The notes below the pieces were generated by a model. The model had not been told where the DNA came from, searched no databases, and saw only the letters and a list, made by a program, of their open reading frames with translations. A stretch of DNA of 64,000 bases. It comes from Bog-473 sp963788585 (GTDB lineage Bacteria > Actinomycetota > Acidimicrobiia > Acidimicrobiales > RAAP-2). The number at the start of each line of letters is the position of its first letter. The first letter of the stretch is position 1. Shown in pieces: positions 52,678 to 61,074 of this stretch. Where the stretch lies: contig CAWBHA010000005.1 in assembly GCA_963788585.1 (NCBI GenBank), positions 123,720 to 187,719 of the forward strand. The letters are read 5' to 3'. The translations under genes were made by a program, and so were the position numbers.

Positions 52678-53698
52678 GCAGCACGTCGTGCAGTTCGTCG
52701 GTTTCGCCCCACTCCTCGAGGAGTGCCCCCACCGAGGGATACGGCTTCTCTGCTCCGCTGGCCTTCTCCAGGACCGCGGGCGCATAGCCCAGGCCCTCGA
52801 AGTACCCGAGATAGTCGGCGACCGACATGCCGGAGACGCGCCGCAACATCTCGTCCTTCAGCTCGGTCGTGACGATCGGCCGATCGCGCTCGATGATCCT
52901 CGTGGCACCCTGCACGACCCGCCCCTCGGCACCCTCCACGTCCATCTTCAGCAGACCGACCCGCATCTCCACGAGATCGTCGAGCCTGAACGTCGGCACC
53001 ACGACGCCGGGGTGCGCGAGCAGATCACTGTCGTCGATCAGGCCGCCGTTCGATCCCACGTGGGTCGAGTAATAGGCCCAGCCCGTCCCCTCGCCCGCGG
53101 CCACGGGGAGCACCTCGACGTTGTGCAGGCCACCCAGACGGAGGGACGAGAGGAGGAGACGGCAATTCTCGGAATTCGGCTCGAGCGCGACGACCCGACC
53201 GTCGGGACCCACCAGCGACGCCGCCAACAGCGCGTAATAGCCGAGATTGGCGCCCACGTCGACGACCGTCATCCCTTCGCGGCAATACTTCTCGAAGACC
53301 GCGGTGAGGTGTGGCTCGTAGAAGCCGGACCGAAGGCCGGGGGTGACGGCCTCATCAGCCAGATCGGCGAGCAGTTCGACGGCGCCCACACGGCAGTGCA
53401 CCGCGTCCTCCTCGGAGAGTTGCACCGAGAACGCCGTCGGTGCCCGTTGGTGCTCGATCGACCCGAGGATCTTTCGGATCGTGGTCGCCCTGCTCAGGTC
53501 GCCCTCGGCCGCCGCGTCGACTTCGGCGCGCAGGTCGTACGGGAGGGTCGGGTAGAGAAGATGGACGAGCTCCTCGTAGGTGAGCCCTCGTTGCCCGACG
53601 CTGCCGCCCAGCGTGTGCACCAGCCGGTCGCGCCACGGCCGCAGTGCATCCTTGACGGCACGTGCCCACGTGTCATCCCGGTGCTCTCCCTGGGCCAT
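52658..53698 (-). CDS. FkbM-family methyltransferase
   Basis: The 346-residue protein has an N-terminal helical part and a FkbM methyltransferase domain with motif I VVDVGANLGYYALLAASLVG, then VVALEPNSENCRLLLSSLRL and LLKMDVEGAEGRVV. It O-methylates a sugar or natural product. The 3' end overlaps the LOG gene. No biosynthetic cluster is visible near it. Confidence 0.87.
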   Translation of the reverse strand: MAQGEHRDDTWARAVKDALRPWRDRLVHTLGGSVGQRGLTYEELVHLLYPTLPYDLRAEVDAAAEGDLSRATTIRKILGSIEHQRAPTAFSVQLSEEDAVHCRVGAVELLADLADEAVTPGLRSGFYEPHLTAVFEKYCREGMTVVDVGANLGYYALLAASLVGPDGRVVALEPNSENCRLLLSSLRLGGLHNVEVLPVAAGEGTGWAYYSTHVGSNGGLIDDSDLLAHPGVVVPTFRLDDLVEMRVGLLKMDVEGAEGRVVQGATRIIERDRPIVTTELKDEMLRRVSGMSVADYLGYFEGLGYAPAVLEKASGAEKPYPSVGALLEEWGETDELHDVLLIPAPV

Positions 53699-54174
53699 GC
53701 GGGGCCAACGGTACCCCCCGGCGCCGCTCAGCCGTGACCACTCGGCTCGGAGTGATCACGGCACCCCGGGGATGTGTCGAGACATCGGAGACCGCCGGTG
53801 GGAGTGCCTCATGGGACGTGGGACTCCTGTCGCAGACCCGCAAGGGGAGAGGAGACAAGGGGGGTCTGAACTCCCCTCCCCACCCGGCCACCCCGCGGCC
53901 CGACCGAAGATCGAACGCACCCGGATGGGGACGGCCGCCCTGCCATGACCCAGTAGCAGGCACCATGGTGCTACCCACAGGGCCCGAAGAAGCGCACGTT
54001 TTGGGCTACCCGAGGGGTAGGACGACTGCGGGCTTCTCCACCACGGGCTGGCAGACGTCGCGGTGAACTTTGGCCCTCGAGGAGCGGTCTGCAGAGGCCT
54101 GCGCTCGCGATTGTTGCTTGCCCGTAGCCGGCCCGATCCGGATACCTTCGCTCGACGTGAATGTCGCTGGGGAC
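53699..54174. other. 476-base gene-free stretch
   Basis: Short open frames occur here on both strands but none shows a recognisable domain, start signal or codon pattern above background. GGGGTCTGAACTCCCC near 53859 can form a small hairpin. It separates the FkbM gene from the accessory HTH/Clp-N operon. Confidence 0.5.
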
Positions 54175-54687
54175 TCAGCCCTCGGGCGTGACCGCATCCA
54201 ATCGGCGCCGAGCCTCCGACGTGTTCACGCCGAGAGCACCCAACAGCACCGCCGCAGGATCTGGTGGTTGGAGAGCGAGGATCTGGGCCAGCACCTGCTG
54301 GGCCGTGACATGGACCTTGCGGCGATTGGGCTTGACCGCTGCCTCGAGCACCTTCTTTGCCGCGGGTGTCATGCGGAGGCGATCTTTCTTCATGACGTCT
54401 CTGATCCTCGGCTTGTTCGGCACGGCGCGCATAGGCAGTGGGGGCGCGTCGGTGCCCGACCCCATGCCCAGGGCACCCAGGGCTTCCTGATCGAGCGACT
54501 CAAGGGCCTGGCGAGCTTGCTGCAGGCTCACACCCAACATGACTCCGATCGAGGGATCCTCGAACAAGGCGAGCAAGATGTGATCGGTACCCGTTCGGCG
54601 ATCACCTCGGCGACGAGCCTCCTCACTGGCCCGCAGATAGATGGCCCAGGGGTGAAGCACCTCTGGCACAACGGATTCGGTGGTCAT
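54175..54687 (-). CDS. Clp N-domain protein (small)
   Basis: The 170-residue protein starts MTTESVVPEVLHPWAI and has two Clp-N repeats: YLRASEEARRRGDRRTGTDHILLALFED and the later RMTPAAKKVLEAAVKPNRRK, HVTAQQVLAQILAL. There is no ATPase domain. The overlap ATGA with the HTH gene upstream (54684-54687) implies coupled synthesis. Standalone Clp-N proteins could be anti-adaptors or decoys for ClpC; here it may tune the stability of the regulator. Confidence 0.82.
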   Translation of the reverse strand: MTTESVVPEVLHPWAIYLRASEEARRRGDRRTGTDHILLALFEDPSIGVMLGVSLQQARQALESLDQEALGALGMGSGTDAPPLPMRAVPNKPRIRDVMKKDRLRMTPAAKKVLEAAVKPNRRKVHVTAQQVLAQILALQPPDPAAVLLGALGVNTSEARRRLDAVTPEG

Positions 54688-54896
54688 GAAGACTCCTTGT
54701 TGTATTTGGTGTGCACAGACTGGCGGGTGACGCCCAACGTGTCTCCGATCTGCTGCCACGACCAGCCCTTTTCCCGGGCCGACGCGACCTGGTTCGCTTC
54801 GACCCTCTCAGCCAAGCGATGGAGCGCCAACGAGGCGCGAAGCCCTATTGCCGGGTCATCCGACGAGAGATTCACGCTGAGTTCTTCGAAGTCCAT
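54684..54896 (-). CDS. Small helix-turn-helix regulator
   Basis: The 70-residue protein has a single HTH, KGWSWQQIGDTLGVTRQSVHTKYNKESS, with W-S-x-x-x-I-G-x-x-L-G-V-(S/T)-R-Q-x-V, close to the type found upstream of Clp-N genes in Actinobacteria. It has no ligand domain. The ATG lies inside the right edge of a perfect palindrome, so it should repress its own promoter. The partner is the Clp-N gene. Confidence 0.82.
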   Translation of the reverse strand: MDFEELSVNLSSDDPAIGLRASLALHRLAERVEANQVASAREKGWSWQQIGDTLGVTRQSVHTKYNKESS

Positions 54897-54943
54897 GCCT
54901 GTCAGTATAAACTGACAGGCATATTTGTCAACCTAAACTGACA
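54895..54943. promoter_or_regulatory. Tandem operators of the HTH/Clp-N operon
   Basis: Two copies of TGTCA-N8-TGACA occur 26 bases apart: 54900-54917 and 54926-54943, each with AAAC before the TGACA. The first is part of a perfect 28-base palindrome with 12-base arms and centre ATAA (54895-54922). They overlap the -35, the -10 and the start codon. Confidence 0.75.
54904..54931 (-). promoter_or_regulatory. Consensus leaderless promoter of the HTH/Clp-N operon
   Basis: On the minus strand TTGACA (54926-54931), a 16-base spacer and TATACT (54904-54909) are followed by seven bases and then the ATG at 54896. This is a near-perfect sigma-70-type promoter whose transcript should start at or next to the start codon, so no ribosome-binding site is needed. 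Confidence 0.75.
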
Positions 54944-54949
54944 CAGCGA

Positions 54950-55760
54950 ATGGCCACACCGTGCAGTGCCTCGATGCGGATCCGCTCAGGTTGTCCCGGC
55001 AGTCACGAGGGACTGGCCAGCGAGCGCGGTGCTGACCCGAAGAGCTCAACGAGCTCGGGGGCAACGTGATCGACGAGCTCTTTGATCTGATGGCTGAGTT
55101 CTTTGACTTCGACGTCGAGTGCCTTCAGCGCCGGGCAAGATCCGGAGCGTGAACTTCACGCTGGCGATAGCATCCGCTCAGGCTGGTGATTGAGCTAGAG
55201 GACGCTTTCGGTTTCAGGTTCAGCTCGAGGCAGCGGTTCACCAGGGTCCGCCGGTGGGTCGACCAGGCTGTCTCGAACCTCGGAGAGGCCGCTCGACCAT
55301 GGTGTGGAACAAGAGCGTTAAAGGCCTGCGTGCGGGCCCGACTGGCGCTCGAGCGCGCTGACCGCAGGATGCGGATCACCTTCACGGGCCCGGACTTGGT
55401 CTTCGGCGTGGCGGTGCCGGTCTCGGCGAGTACCGACCGGGCGATCTGCTCGGCGTCGAGGCGGTCGGACTTCCCCTCATGTAGCGGGCCTGGTGGTTGG
55501 GCTTGTTTACCTCGAGCACGTGCTCGCCGCCGCGGTGAGATGCCGAGTCAGTGCAGCCCGAAATTCCCGGTGCCCTCCACGCCGATCGTCAGGATCTGAC
55601 CATGAGAGCGCAGCCATGCCAGGAGATCTCGATAACCCTTTGCGGTTGCCGAGAACTCTTGGTGTCCGAGTAAACGGCCCTGGTCGTCGATGGCCGCTGC
55701 GTAGTGGGTGTGCTTGTGCGTGTCGACTCCGCCGATGACACGGATCGCCGAATTTGTCAT
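54950..55760 (-). pseudogene. IS110-family transposase remnant
   Basis: The start MTNSAIRVIGGVDTHKHTHY with AAAIDDQGRLLG and GVEGTGNFG is the DEDD N-terminus of IS110 transposases, but the frame stops at 55548. Matching pieces continue in other frames, including ARTQAFNALV and ALDVEVKELSHQIKELVDHV, then fade at ~54956. The Transposase_20 (catalytic Ser) half is missing. The element is dead. Confidence 0.8.
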
Positions 55761-55853
55761 GCTCGTCTTGCTCCTCGTTAGGTCTGATCTGACGTGGAGC
55801 GACCGGCCGGGCGGAGCGACAAGCCTGTGACGGGGCTTCTAGCCAAGCTCCTA

Positions 55854-56774
55854 TCAGGTCAGTTCCGTCTGGCCGGCTCGCGCCGTGACGCAGCACCGGA
55901 GCCGGTCGACAAATCGAACGAAAGACACCTTGGTCATACCTTGACCTGAGTCAGACCGGCCCGGTTGCTGCGGCGACCAATCATGCTCACAGACTTTCCC
56001 ATTGGTCTGGGGTCGATAAGGCCTGGTCCTTCGATGTTCGACCCCACCAAGAGCCGCTGCGAAGGACCGGCTGCGATAGCACGCACCGTTGTCGGTGAGC
56101 ACCTCTTGGACCATGATGCCGTGGTGGGCGAACCACGTCCGGGCTCGACCCCAAAAGGCCACAGCGGTCTCCTTGCGCTCGTCGGCGAGGATTTCTGAAT
56201 AAGCCAGCCGGCTGTGGTCGTCGACGGCCGAGTGGATGAAGCCGTAACCCCTCCGGCGAGGCCCAGAGCCGCTGAAGTCGACGCTGTTCTTCTTGCCTGC
56301 TTGGCGACCCAGGACCTTCCACCCCCCGCCATCTGGGATCTTGCCGAGCTTTTTGATGTCGATGTGGACGAGTTCGCCCGGACTCTCACGTTCGTAACGC
56401 CGGATCACCCGACCGCTCGGGCGATCCATCCATGAGAGCCGGTTGAGGCCCAGGCGCACGAGAACGCGATGCACCGTCGAGGGGGCGACGCCGAGGCGAT
56501 AACCGATGCGAGCTGGTCCGAGCTTGAGCTCGGAGCGGAGTTCGGCGATCTGAGCCTCAACGCCAGCTGGTGTGCGATGGGGACAGCGGTGCGGCCGGCT
56601 GGAGCGGTCCACCAGACCCCCGACCCCCTCTTCGCAAAACCGCCTCCACCACTTGTAACCGGTGGCCCGAGAAATGCCCATCTCGGGCGCCACGTGGGCG
56701 ATTGGCCTGCCTCCTTCGATGCGAAGGCACAAGGTCAATCGGCCAGTTGGGGTCAGACGAGCGTTAGCGTGCAT
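55854..56774 (-). pseudogene. IS481-family transposase, truncated 3' end
   Basis: The protein from MHANARLTPTGRLTLCLRIE has the HTH (HVAPEMGISRATGYKWWRRF) and most of an rve catalytic core: VHIDIKKLGKIPDGGG, SAVDDHSRLAYSEIL, VLTDNGACYRS, then RPYRPQTNGKV. At about 55985 the match ends at NGKV, before the catalytic Glu region (ERFNRTL-like). The tail that follows is unrelated and leads into IS110 upstream sequence. The element was cut, probably by IS110. Confidence 0.85.
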
Positions 56775-56937
56775 TGAGCCTCCTGGGGTGAGTGTGGTTG
56801 TCTCAGCAGCTCCACACTGCTCCCGGAGGCTCACCTCATGGGCGGACCAGGATGATCAACAACGTTCGTGGTCAGTACACCTAGATCGCACATCCGGTTC
56901 GCGACCTGGCGAGGGCGCCGGTAGGAGGAACTCACAC

Positions 56938-57507
56938 TCAGCTCATGCGGTCACGGACCCACACGAAGCGACGCCCGGTGTGCCCGGTCGCCAGAACGTC
57001 ATGATCCTCCTCGTGGTCCAGGGTAAATCCCAGTTTCCGCGGAATGGCGGTGCTGGCACCGTTGGCTTGGTCAATCCGTATCGCTATCTGAGTCGCTTCG
57101 CGAAGATGCGTGAAGGCAGCTTCAACGAGGGCACTGGTCGTCGTTGTCGCGATACCTCGACCGGTCCAATCAGTATGGACCCAGTAGCCGATCTCGAAAC
57201 AATGCGCGCGATCCGACGGGTGCAGTCCTGTGCCTCCCACAAGTTGATCCGCCTCTGTCTCGAAGATGGCGTATTCCCAGGCCTGGTTCGCATCGAAGGC
57301 CATCCGACCCTGCAGGAGGACTTGGCGCAGCTCGTCAGCAGTGGGCATCTTTTGTGCCCACGACATCCATTGCTGAAGCTCGGCAAAGCTCTTTTGAATC
57401 GCCGTGATCATCGGTTGTGTGAAAGCGGTGTCCCAACGGCGTAGTTCCAGTCCTTTGCATGCGAGAGTGTCGGGGAGTCGGGCCACGTCATGATGATGGC
57501 ATTTCAC
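56938..57507 (-). CDS. GNAT-family acetyltransferase (RimJ/RimL-like)
   Basis: The 189-residue protein has LELRRWDTAFTQPMITAIQ, EIGYWVHTDWTGRGIATTTT (with the G-R-G-I-A loop for acetyl-CoA) and AIRIDQANGASTAIPRKLGFTLD. This is the RimJ/RimL group that acetylates N-termini or small amines. It is lodged between IS remnants and has a lower GC content than the trunk. Confidence 0.85.
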   Translation of the reverse strand: MKCHHHDVARLPDTLACKGLELRRWDTAFTQPMITAIQKSFAELQQWMSWAQKMPTADELRQVLLQGRMAFDANQAWEYAIFETEADQLVGGTGLHPSDRAHCFEIGYWVHTDWTGRGIATTTTSALVEAAFTHLREATQIAIRIDQANGASTAIPRKLGFTLDHEEDHDVLATGHTGRRFVWVRDRMS

Positions 57508-57641
57508 CCAGGGATCGCATCGAACCGTCGCGCAACTCCCTCAGTCGCCCGGCGACCGGGTGGCCTTTCGTAGGCCGGGGATCAGGTGCCCGTTCTGTCT
57601 GAGCCTTGGCCAGTCCTCCCGCTGGCTTTAGCCTGTAGTTC

Positions 57642-57896
57642 GTGGAGTCTCGACGAAACAGAAGTTCGTCTGTCCGTAGCCAATTGCGGGTTGGAGACGG
57701 AGCGAGGGACTTGGCAGCGGGAGTTCTTCAGAGGGCATTCGCGAAGGGCCAGCTCACGCGCCAAGACCTCGACGAGCGACTTTCCCTGGTCCTTGCGGCG
57801 CGGGTCCGCAGTGACTTGAGACCCGCCCTGGAGGACCTAGAGGAATATCAGCTCGTTCGTTCCGACCCGAAGATGTGGCGCTACTGGTTGGACTGA
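57642..57896 (+). CDS. DUF1707-domain small protein
   Basis: The 84-residue protein from GTG 57642 holds a DUF1707 domain: RVGDGARDLAAGVLQRAFAK, GQLTRQDLDERLSLVLAARV, SDLRPALEDL. Such SHOCT-like domains occur in Actinobacteria, often at the start of longer membrane proteins. Here no membrane part follows, so it may be a stand-alone or a truncated one. Confidence 0.7.
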   Translation: MESRRNRSSSVRSQLRVGDGARDLAAGVLQRAFAKGQLTRQDLDERLSLVLAARVRSDLRPALEDLEEYQLVRSDPKMWRYWLD

Positions 57897-57978
57897 AGGC
57901 ATTCCCGCCGGTGCAGTCGTCGAAGCGCTACGGCTTTCAACGCCGCTTGGCGTTCAATCCGTGACAGAGTAAATCTCG

Positions 57979-59115
57979 GTGCGGCGTCCATTCGAACGGC
58001 TTCCAATTGCGCTGCTCCTCGTGCTTGTCGCGGCATGCACGATCGCGATTCTTGGCCCAGCCAGCGGAGGCGGTTCCGCTCAACCTAGGCCCGACGGTGC
58101 GGGAACGGTGTGGCTCTGCCGTCCAGGTCAGCAACCGGACCCATGTGCTGCATCCCTGGCGACGACGGTCATAGAACCAAACGGCTCACGACACATCGTG
58201 CACTACCAGGACTCCACGAATCCACCGGTCGACTGTTTCTACCTCTATCCGAACATCACACATCAGCACTCGGCGAACGCCAATCTGGACATTGATCCGC
58301 AAGAAGCCGCGATCGCCGAACTGGAGGCGTCTCCGTTCTCGCAAGTCTGCCGCGTCTTCGCCCCCATGTACCGTGAGGCAACGGGCGAGGGGTCGGGCAA
58401 TGCCAGAGCCGTTGCGTATGCGAGTGCGCTCGAAGCGTGGCGCGACTATCTCGCGCACTACAACGACGGGCGTGGCGTCGTGCTGATCGGCCATTCTGAG
58501 GGCTCCTCCGTCCTCTCTGAACTCTTGACGAAGCAGATCGTCCTGTCACCACAGGTCCGAGCCCAGGTGGTCTCGGCGGTGCTCACCGGCTTGGACTTTC
58601 CCGTTCTCTCGCTGACAGATCTCGTTCCATGCGAGTCGCCGGATCAGATCGGCTGCATCGTGGACTTCAACGCCTACAGCGGCACGCCCCCGAGCGACGC
58701 CTACTTCGGCGACGTGCCACCGGTTGACGGCAAGCCCGTCGAGGACATCTGCACGAATCCGGCCAATTTGACGGGCGGCACTGGCGCTCTGGATTCGATG
58801 TACCGATTCCAGCTCGCGACTCAAGACGTGGATGGGAGCACCACCGAAGGCATCCTGTCCAAGCCCGTTCGGGAGGTCTCGACTCCCTGGATCGAGTATG
58901 CGGGCGAATATTCAGGCGAATGCGTCACAGGCGCGGGGCGACATGTCCTTGTCGTCGGTGCGAACGGGAAGGCCCCCGAACTACGGTCCTTCCCTAATCC
59001 CTCTTTGGGTCTGCACGTTGACGATCCGAACCTCGCCATGGGCAATCTGGTCGACCTGGTGCGCACGCAAGCAGCTGCGTACATGAGTACTCAGCGATCA
59101 GCGGCCACGCAATAG
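57979..59115 (+). CDS. DUF3089 lipase-like secreted protein (intact copy)
   Basis: The 378-residue protein has a signal anchor (LPIALLLVLVAACTIAILG), then TVWLCRPGQQPDPCAASLAT, VDCFYLYPNITHQHSANANL, and the nucleophile elbow VLIGHSEGSSVLSELL. GHSEG replaces the GHSQG of the copy at 49 kb. The C-terminal LGLHVDDPNLAMGNLVDLVR aligns with LGPAWGYHLDDVNLALGNLV of that copy. Conserved Cys pairs suggest an exported enzyme. The substrate is unknown. It starts at GTG 57979. Confidence 0.82.
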   Translation: MRRPFERLPIALLLVLVAACTIAILGPASGGGSAQPRPDGAGTVWLCRPGQQPDPCAASLATTVIEPNGSRHIVHYQDSTNPPVDCFYLYPNITHQHSANANLDIDPQEAAIAELEASPFSQVCRVFAPMYREATGEGSGNARAVAYASALEAWRDYLAHYNDGRGVVLIGHSEGSSVLSELLTKQIVLSPQVRAQVVSAVLTGLDFPVLSLTDLVPCESPDQIGCIVDFNAYSGTPPSDAYFGDVPPVDGKPVEDICTNPANLTGGTGALDSMYRFQLATQDVDGSTTEGILSKPVREVSTPWIEYAGEYSGECVTGAGRHVLVVGANGKAPELRSFPNPSLGLHVDDPNLAMGNLVDLVRTQAAAYMSTQRSAATQ

Positions 59116-59230
59116 TTCCTGTCCCGAACGCGGGACGGTGGCGCAGTTCACGCTGTCGAGAACGCCTCTCTCTTCTCTTACGGAATGAGGGTCATAGGCG
59201 CATCCGGACTCAGTGTGCGAGAGTCAGCGG

Positions 59231-59704
59231 ATGACCGGCAATCCTTCGTTCATTGTTGGCTGTTGCAACCTGATCGGCGACGACACCGGTGGCTACGTTC
59301 TGGTTCAAGAGTCCAAGTCTTCGGCGTGGTCCCGGTACAACCTCCCCGCCGGATAGCCTGAGGTTGGCGAGACTTTGACAGAGGCCGCCGAGCGCGAGGC
59401 TGCGGAAGAGACAGGACTTCTCGTCTCGGCTTCCCATTTGGTCGGCATCTATCAGTGTCCAAAGACCAGCGAAGGCTTTGGAGTGGTCAGCTTCGTCTTC
59501 TACTCTGAGGTAGTGGGTGGCGCTCTCACCTCGTCGACCACTCATCCGGTTGTCCGGTATTTCTCGACAGCCGAGATTGCAGAACTCGTCGCAACACGGA
59601 TGGTTCGGGGTCGCCACATCCAACTTGCTCTCTCCGATCACCGTCGTGGGCAGAAGTCTCCACTCGACATCATCCAAACCGTGCGAGAGATGGGCAGACC
59701 ATGA
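59231..59704 (+). pseudogene. Nudix hydrolase with an in-frame amber codon in the Nudix box
   Basis: From ATG 59231 (MTGNPSFIVGCCNLIGDD) the frame reads through LPAG, TAG (59354-59356) and PEVGET LTEAAEREAAEETG. Apart from the amber codon, this is a perfect Nudix box G-x5-E-x7-R-E-U-x-E-E-x-G. The rest is conserved (IYQCPKTSEGFGVVSFVFYSE and so on). One C-to-T change (CAG to TAG) would explain it. No suppressor evidence is visible, so it is a recent pseudogene or a sequence error. A TTG restart at 59375 would lack the key Gly. Confidence 0.8.
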
Positions 59705-59755
59705 CCGGTCCGTTTCGATACTGCCCGGGTCGGCGGCAATCGATTCTAGGAAACG

Positions 59756-60307
59756 TCATTGAAATCGGGGCGCACCGGGCTCCATATCCAAGTCCACGCC
59801 GTTCGCAACGAAGCTGATCGCGTGGTACCAGCCGCACAACATGAGTAGGTCCAGAATCTCGGCTTCGGTCATTTCTTTAGACAGGCGTTCCCACAGTCCG
59901 TCATCGATCCGAGTCCTATCGTGCAATGCATCAGCCACGTCAATGAGAACACGATCTCTCGGGCTGGACCAGCACTGATCGGCTGACGCTCCATGAGTGA
60001 GCGAGGTGATTTGTGCAGAAGTCAGCTCGACCCGGTCCGCAAAGAACGCGACGTGCACGCCCCACTCATACTCGCAACCACATCGTGCGCAGGTTCGATC
60101 GATCACGATCTCCCGATCACGCATGGACAACGACAGCCGCTTGCTGAGCTCGTAGCTACCCCAGCTCCTCATCGCCTCTGCCATAGGAAGGTTCTTGACG
60201 AATGTCCGGAAGAGAATGATGGGCGGAACGCCGGGCGGCATCATGGCCATCAGCCGATCCCCAACGTTGCCCTCGAAGGGCGGTTGGACGGGATTGATCC
60301 TGGGCAT
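59756..60307 (-). CDS. Carboxymuconolactone-decarboxylase/AhpD-like family protein
   Basis: The 183-residue protein begins MPRINPVQPPFEG and has the C-x2-C with a downstream His typical of AhpD-like proteins: DRTCARCGCEYEWGVHVAFF. The other helices (SKRLSLSMRDREIVI, AEILDLLMLCGWYHAISF) fit. AhpD-type Cys pairs reduce peroxides or thiols. It is divergent from an HxlR regulator, whose operator lies between. Confidence 0.85.
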   Translation of the reverse strand: MPRINPVQPPFEGNVGDRLMAMMPPGVPPIILFRTFVKNLPMAEAMRSWGSYELSKRLSLSMRDREIVIDRTCARCGCEYEWGVHVAFFADRVELTSAQITSLTHGASADQCWSSPRDRVLIDVADALHDRTRIDDGLWERLSKEMTEAEILDLLMLCGWYHAISFVANGVDLDMEPGAPRFQ

Positions 60308-60320
60308 GGCTTCCTCCTGT

Positions 60321-60369
60321 GTTTTGATTTCCGAAACACTGACGAGAGTAGTGTTTCGGAAATCAAAAC
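60321..60369. promoter_or_regulatory. 49-base perfect inverted repeat between the CMD and hxlR genes
   Basis: Twenty-base arms, from GTTTTGATTTCCGAAACACT (60321-60340) to its exact reverse complement at 60350-60369, surround a nine-base centre (gacgagagt). Each arm holds a TTTCCGAAA-like partial dyad, so two HxlR dimers could bind. It occupies more than half of the 87-base gap between the start codons. Control of both genes is expected. Confidence 0.78.
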
Positions 60370-60394
60370 GCAATCGTCTCCCGAAAGGATCCTT

Positions 60395-60739
60395 GTGACT
60401 CGCAGCGCCATACCAAGACCAGGGCAGAACGTTCGGGGGTCGACCACGGGCCATCCCTTGATGGCTGCAATGGACCTTCTCGGGCGGCGCTGGGCGCTTC
60501 GCATCCTCTGGGAGCTTCGAGACGGGCCGACTGGGGCGAGAGCCCTGCGTGCCAAGTGCGACGGCATGTCGTCGAGCGTCCTCTATGACCGCCTCCGAGA
60601 CCTCGATTCATCCGGGCTGATCGAGCGTACGAGCGATGATGAGTACGCACTGAGCCCAATGGGCGCTTCGCTCGGGGCCGCGCTCAGACCACTGGTTGCC
60701 TGGTCCGAGTCCTGGGCTAGGTCGTTGCACGGTCAGTGA
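60395..60739 (+). CDS. HxlR-family transcriptional regulator
   Basis: The ~114-residue protein has the HxlR winged helix: HPLMAAMDLLGRRWALRILWEL, DGPTGARALRAKCDGMSSSV, LYDRLRDLDSSGLIERT. Many HxlR proteins sense oxidants or aldehydes through one Cys; here a Cys (AKCDGM) lies in the HTH. The GTG at 60395 has AAAGGA at 60384. It is divergent from the CMD gene. Confidence 0.88.
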   Translation: MTRSAIPRPGQNVRGSTTGHPLMAAMDLLGRRWALRILWELRDGPTGARALRAKCDGMSSSVLYDRLRDLDSSGLIERTSDDEYALSPMGASLGAALRPLVAWSESWARSLHGQ

Positions 60740-60750
60740 ACAATGCCTGA

Positions 60751-60933
60751 ATGAGGCCTGCCGTCCTTGCCCTGGACGGTGCCGACCACGTCGACAAGAA
60801 GGGCATGCTGACCATCTGTTATCGGGGCTGGCTCCACCACATCGACATCGGCGCTTCTTATCGTGACTGGCGCGTCGCCATGCTCGTCAAGGATCGCGAC
60901 ATGGTCGCAAGAAGTTTCAGCGAGGTTCTCTGA
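60751..60933 (+). pseudogene. C-terminal fragment of an IS481-type transposase
   Basis: The fragment DHVDKKGMLTICYRGWLHHIDIGASYRDWRV aligns in pattern with the C-terminus of the intact transposase at 62.8-64.0 kb (DKVDRGGNVTLRYDSKMFHIG and IGRPFAGTPIRLYVADLDI). The rest of that element is missing. Its 5' side abuts the hxlR gene. Confidence 0.5.
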
Positions 60934-60972
60934 TGGTTTCAGATAGCCGAGCGTCTTGCGTGGACGATCCCA
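60910..60972 (-). pseudogene. C-terminal fragment of an IS30-type transposase
   Basis: On the minus strand WDRPRKTLGYLKPSENLAET resembles the very end of IS30 transposases (N-R-P-R-K-T-L-x-x-x-x-P-S-E-x-L-A-E). Only about 21 codons remain, overlapping the end of the IS481-like fragment on the other strand. The assignment rests on this one motif. Confidence 0.4.
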
Positions 60973-61074
60973 GCAGGCGCTGGTTCCACACCTTGGGGCT
61001 TCGGAGTACTTTGTGAGTTCAAGGATCTCGCCCACATCCAGCTACGTGGCCGCAGCAACGCCGACACGTCTGTC

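Noticed and set aside
53580..54066. Small plus-strand frames at 53.6-54.1 kb
   Set aside because: No start signal, domain or codon bias; they overlap the FkbM start or gene-free DNA.
56840..56881. IS481 terminal inverted repeat
   Set aside because: A TGTACTGACC-like end is plausible, but the opposite end is deleted, so the repeat cannot be confirmed.
59354..59356. Recoded amber (pyrrolysine or readthrough) codon
   Set aside because: No suppressor tRNA, recoding element or related gene is visible; a single nonsense change is simpler.
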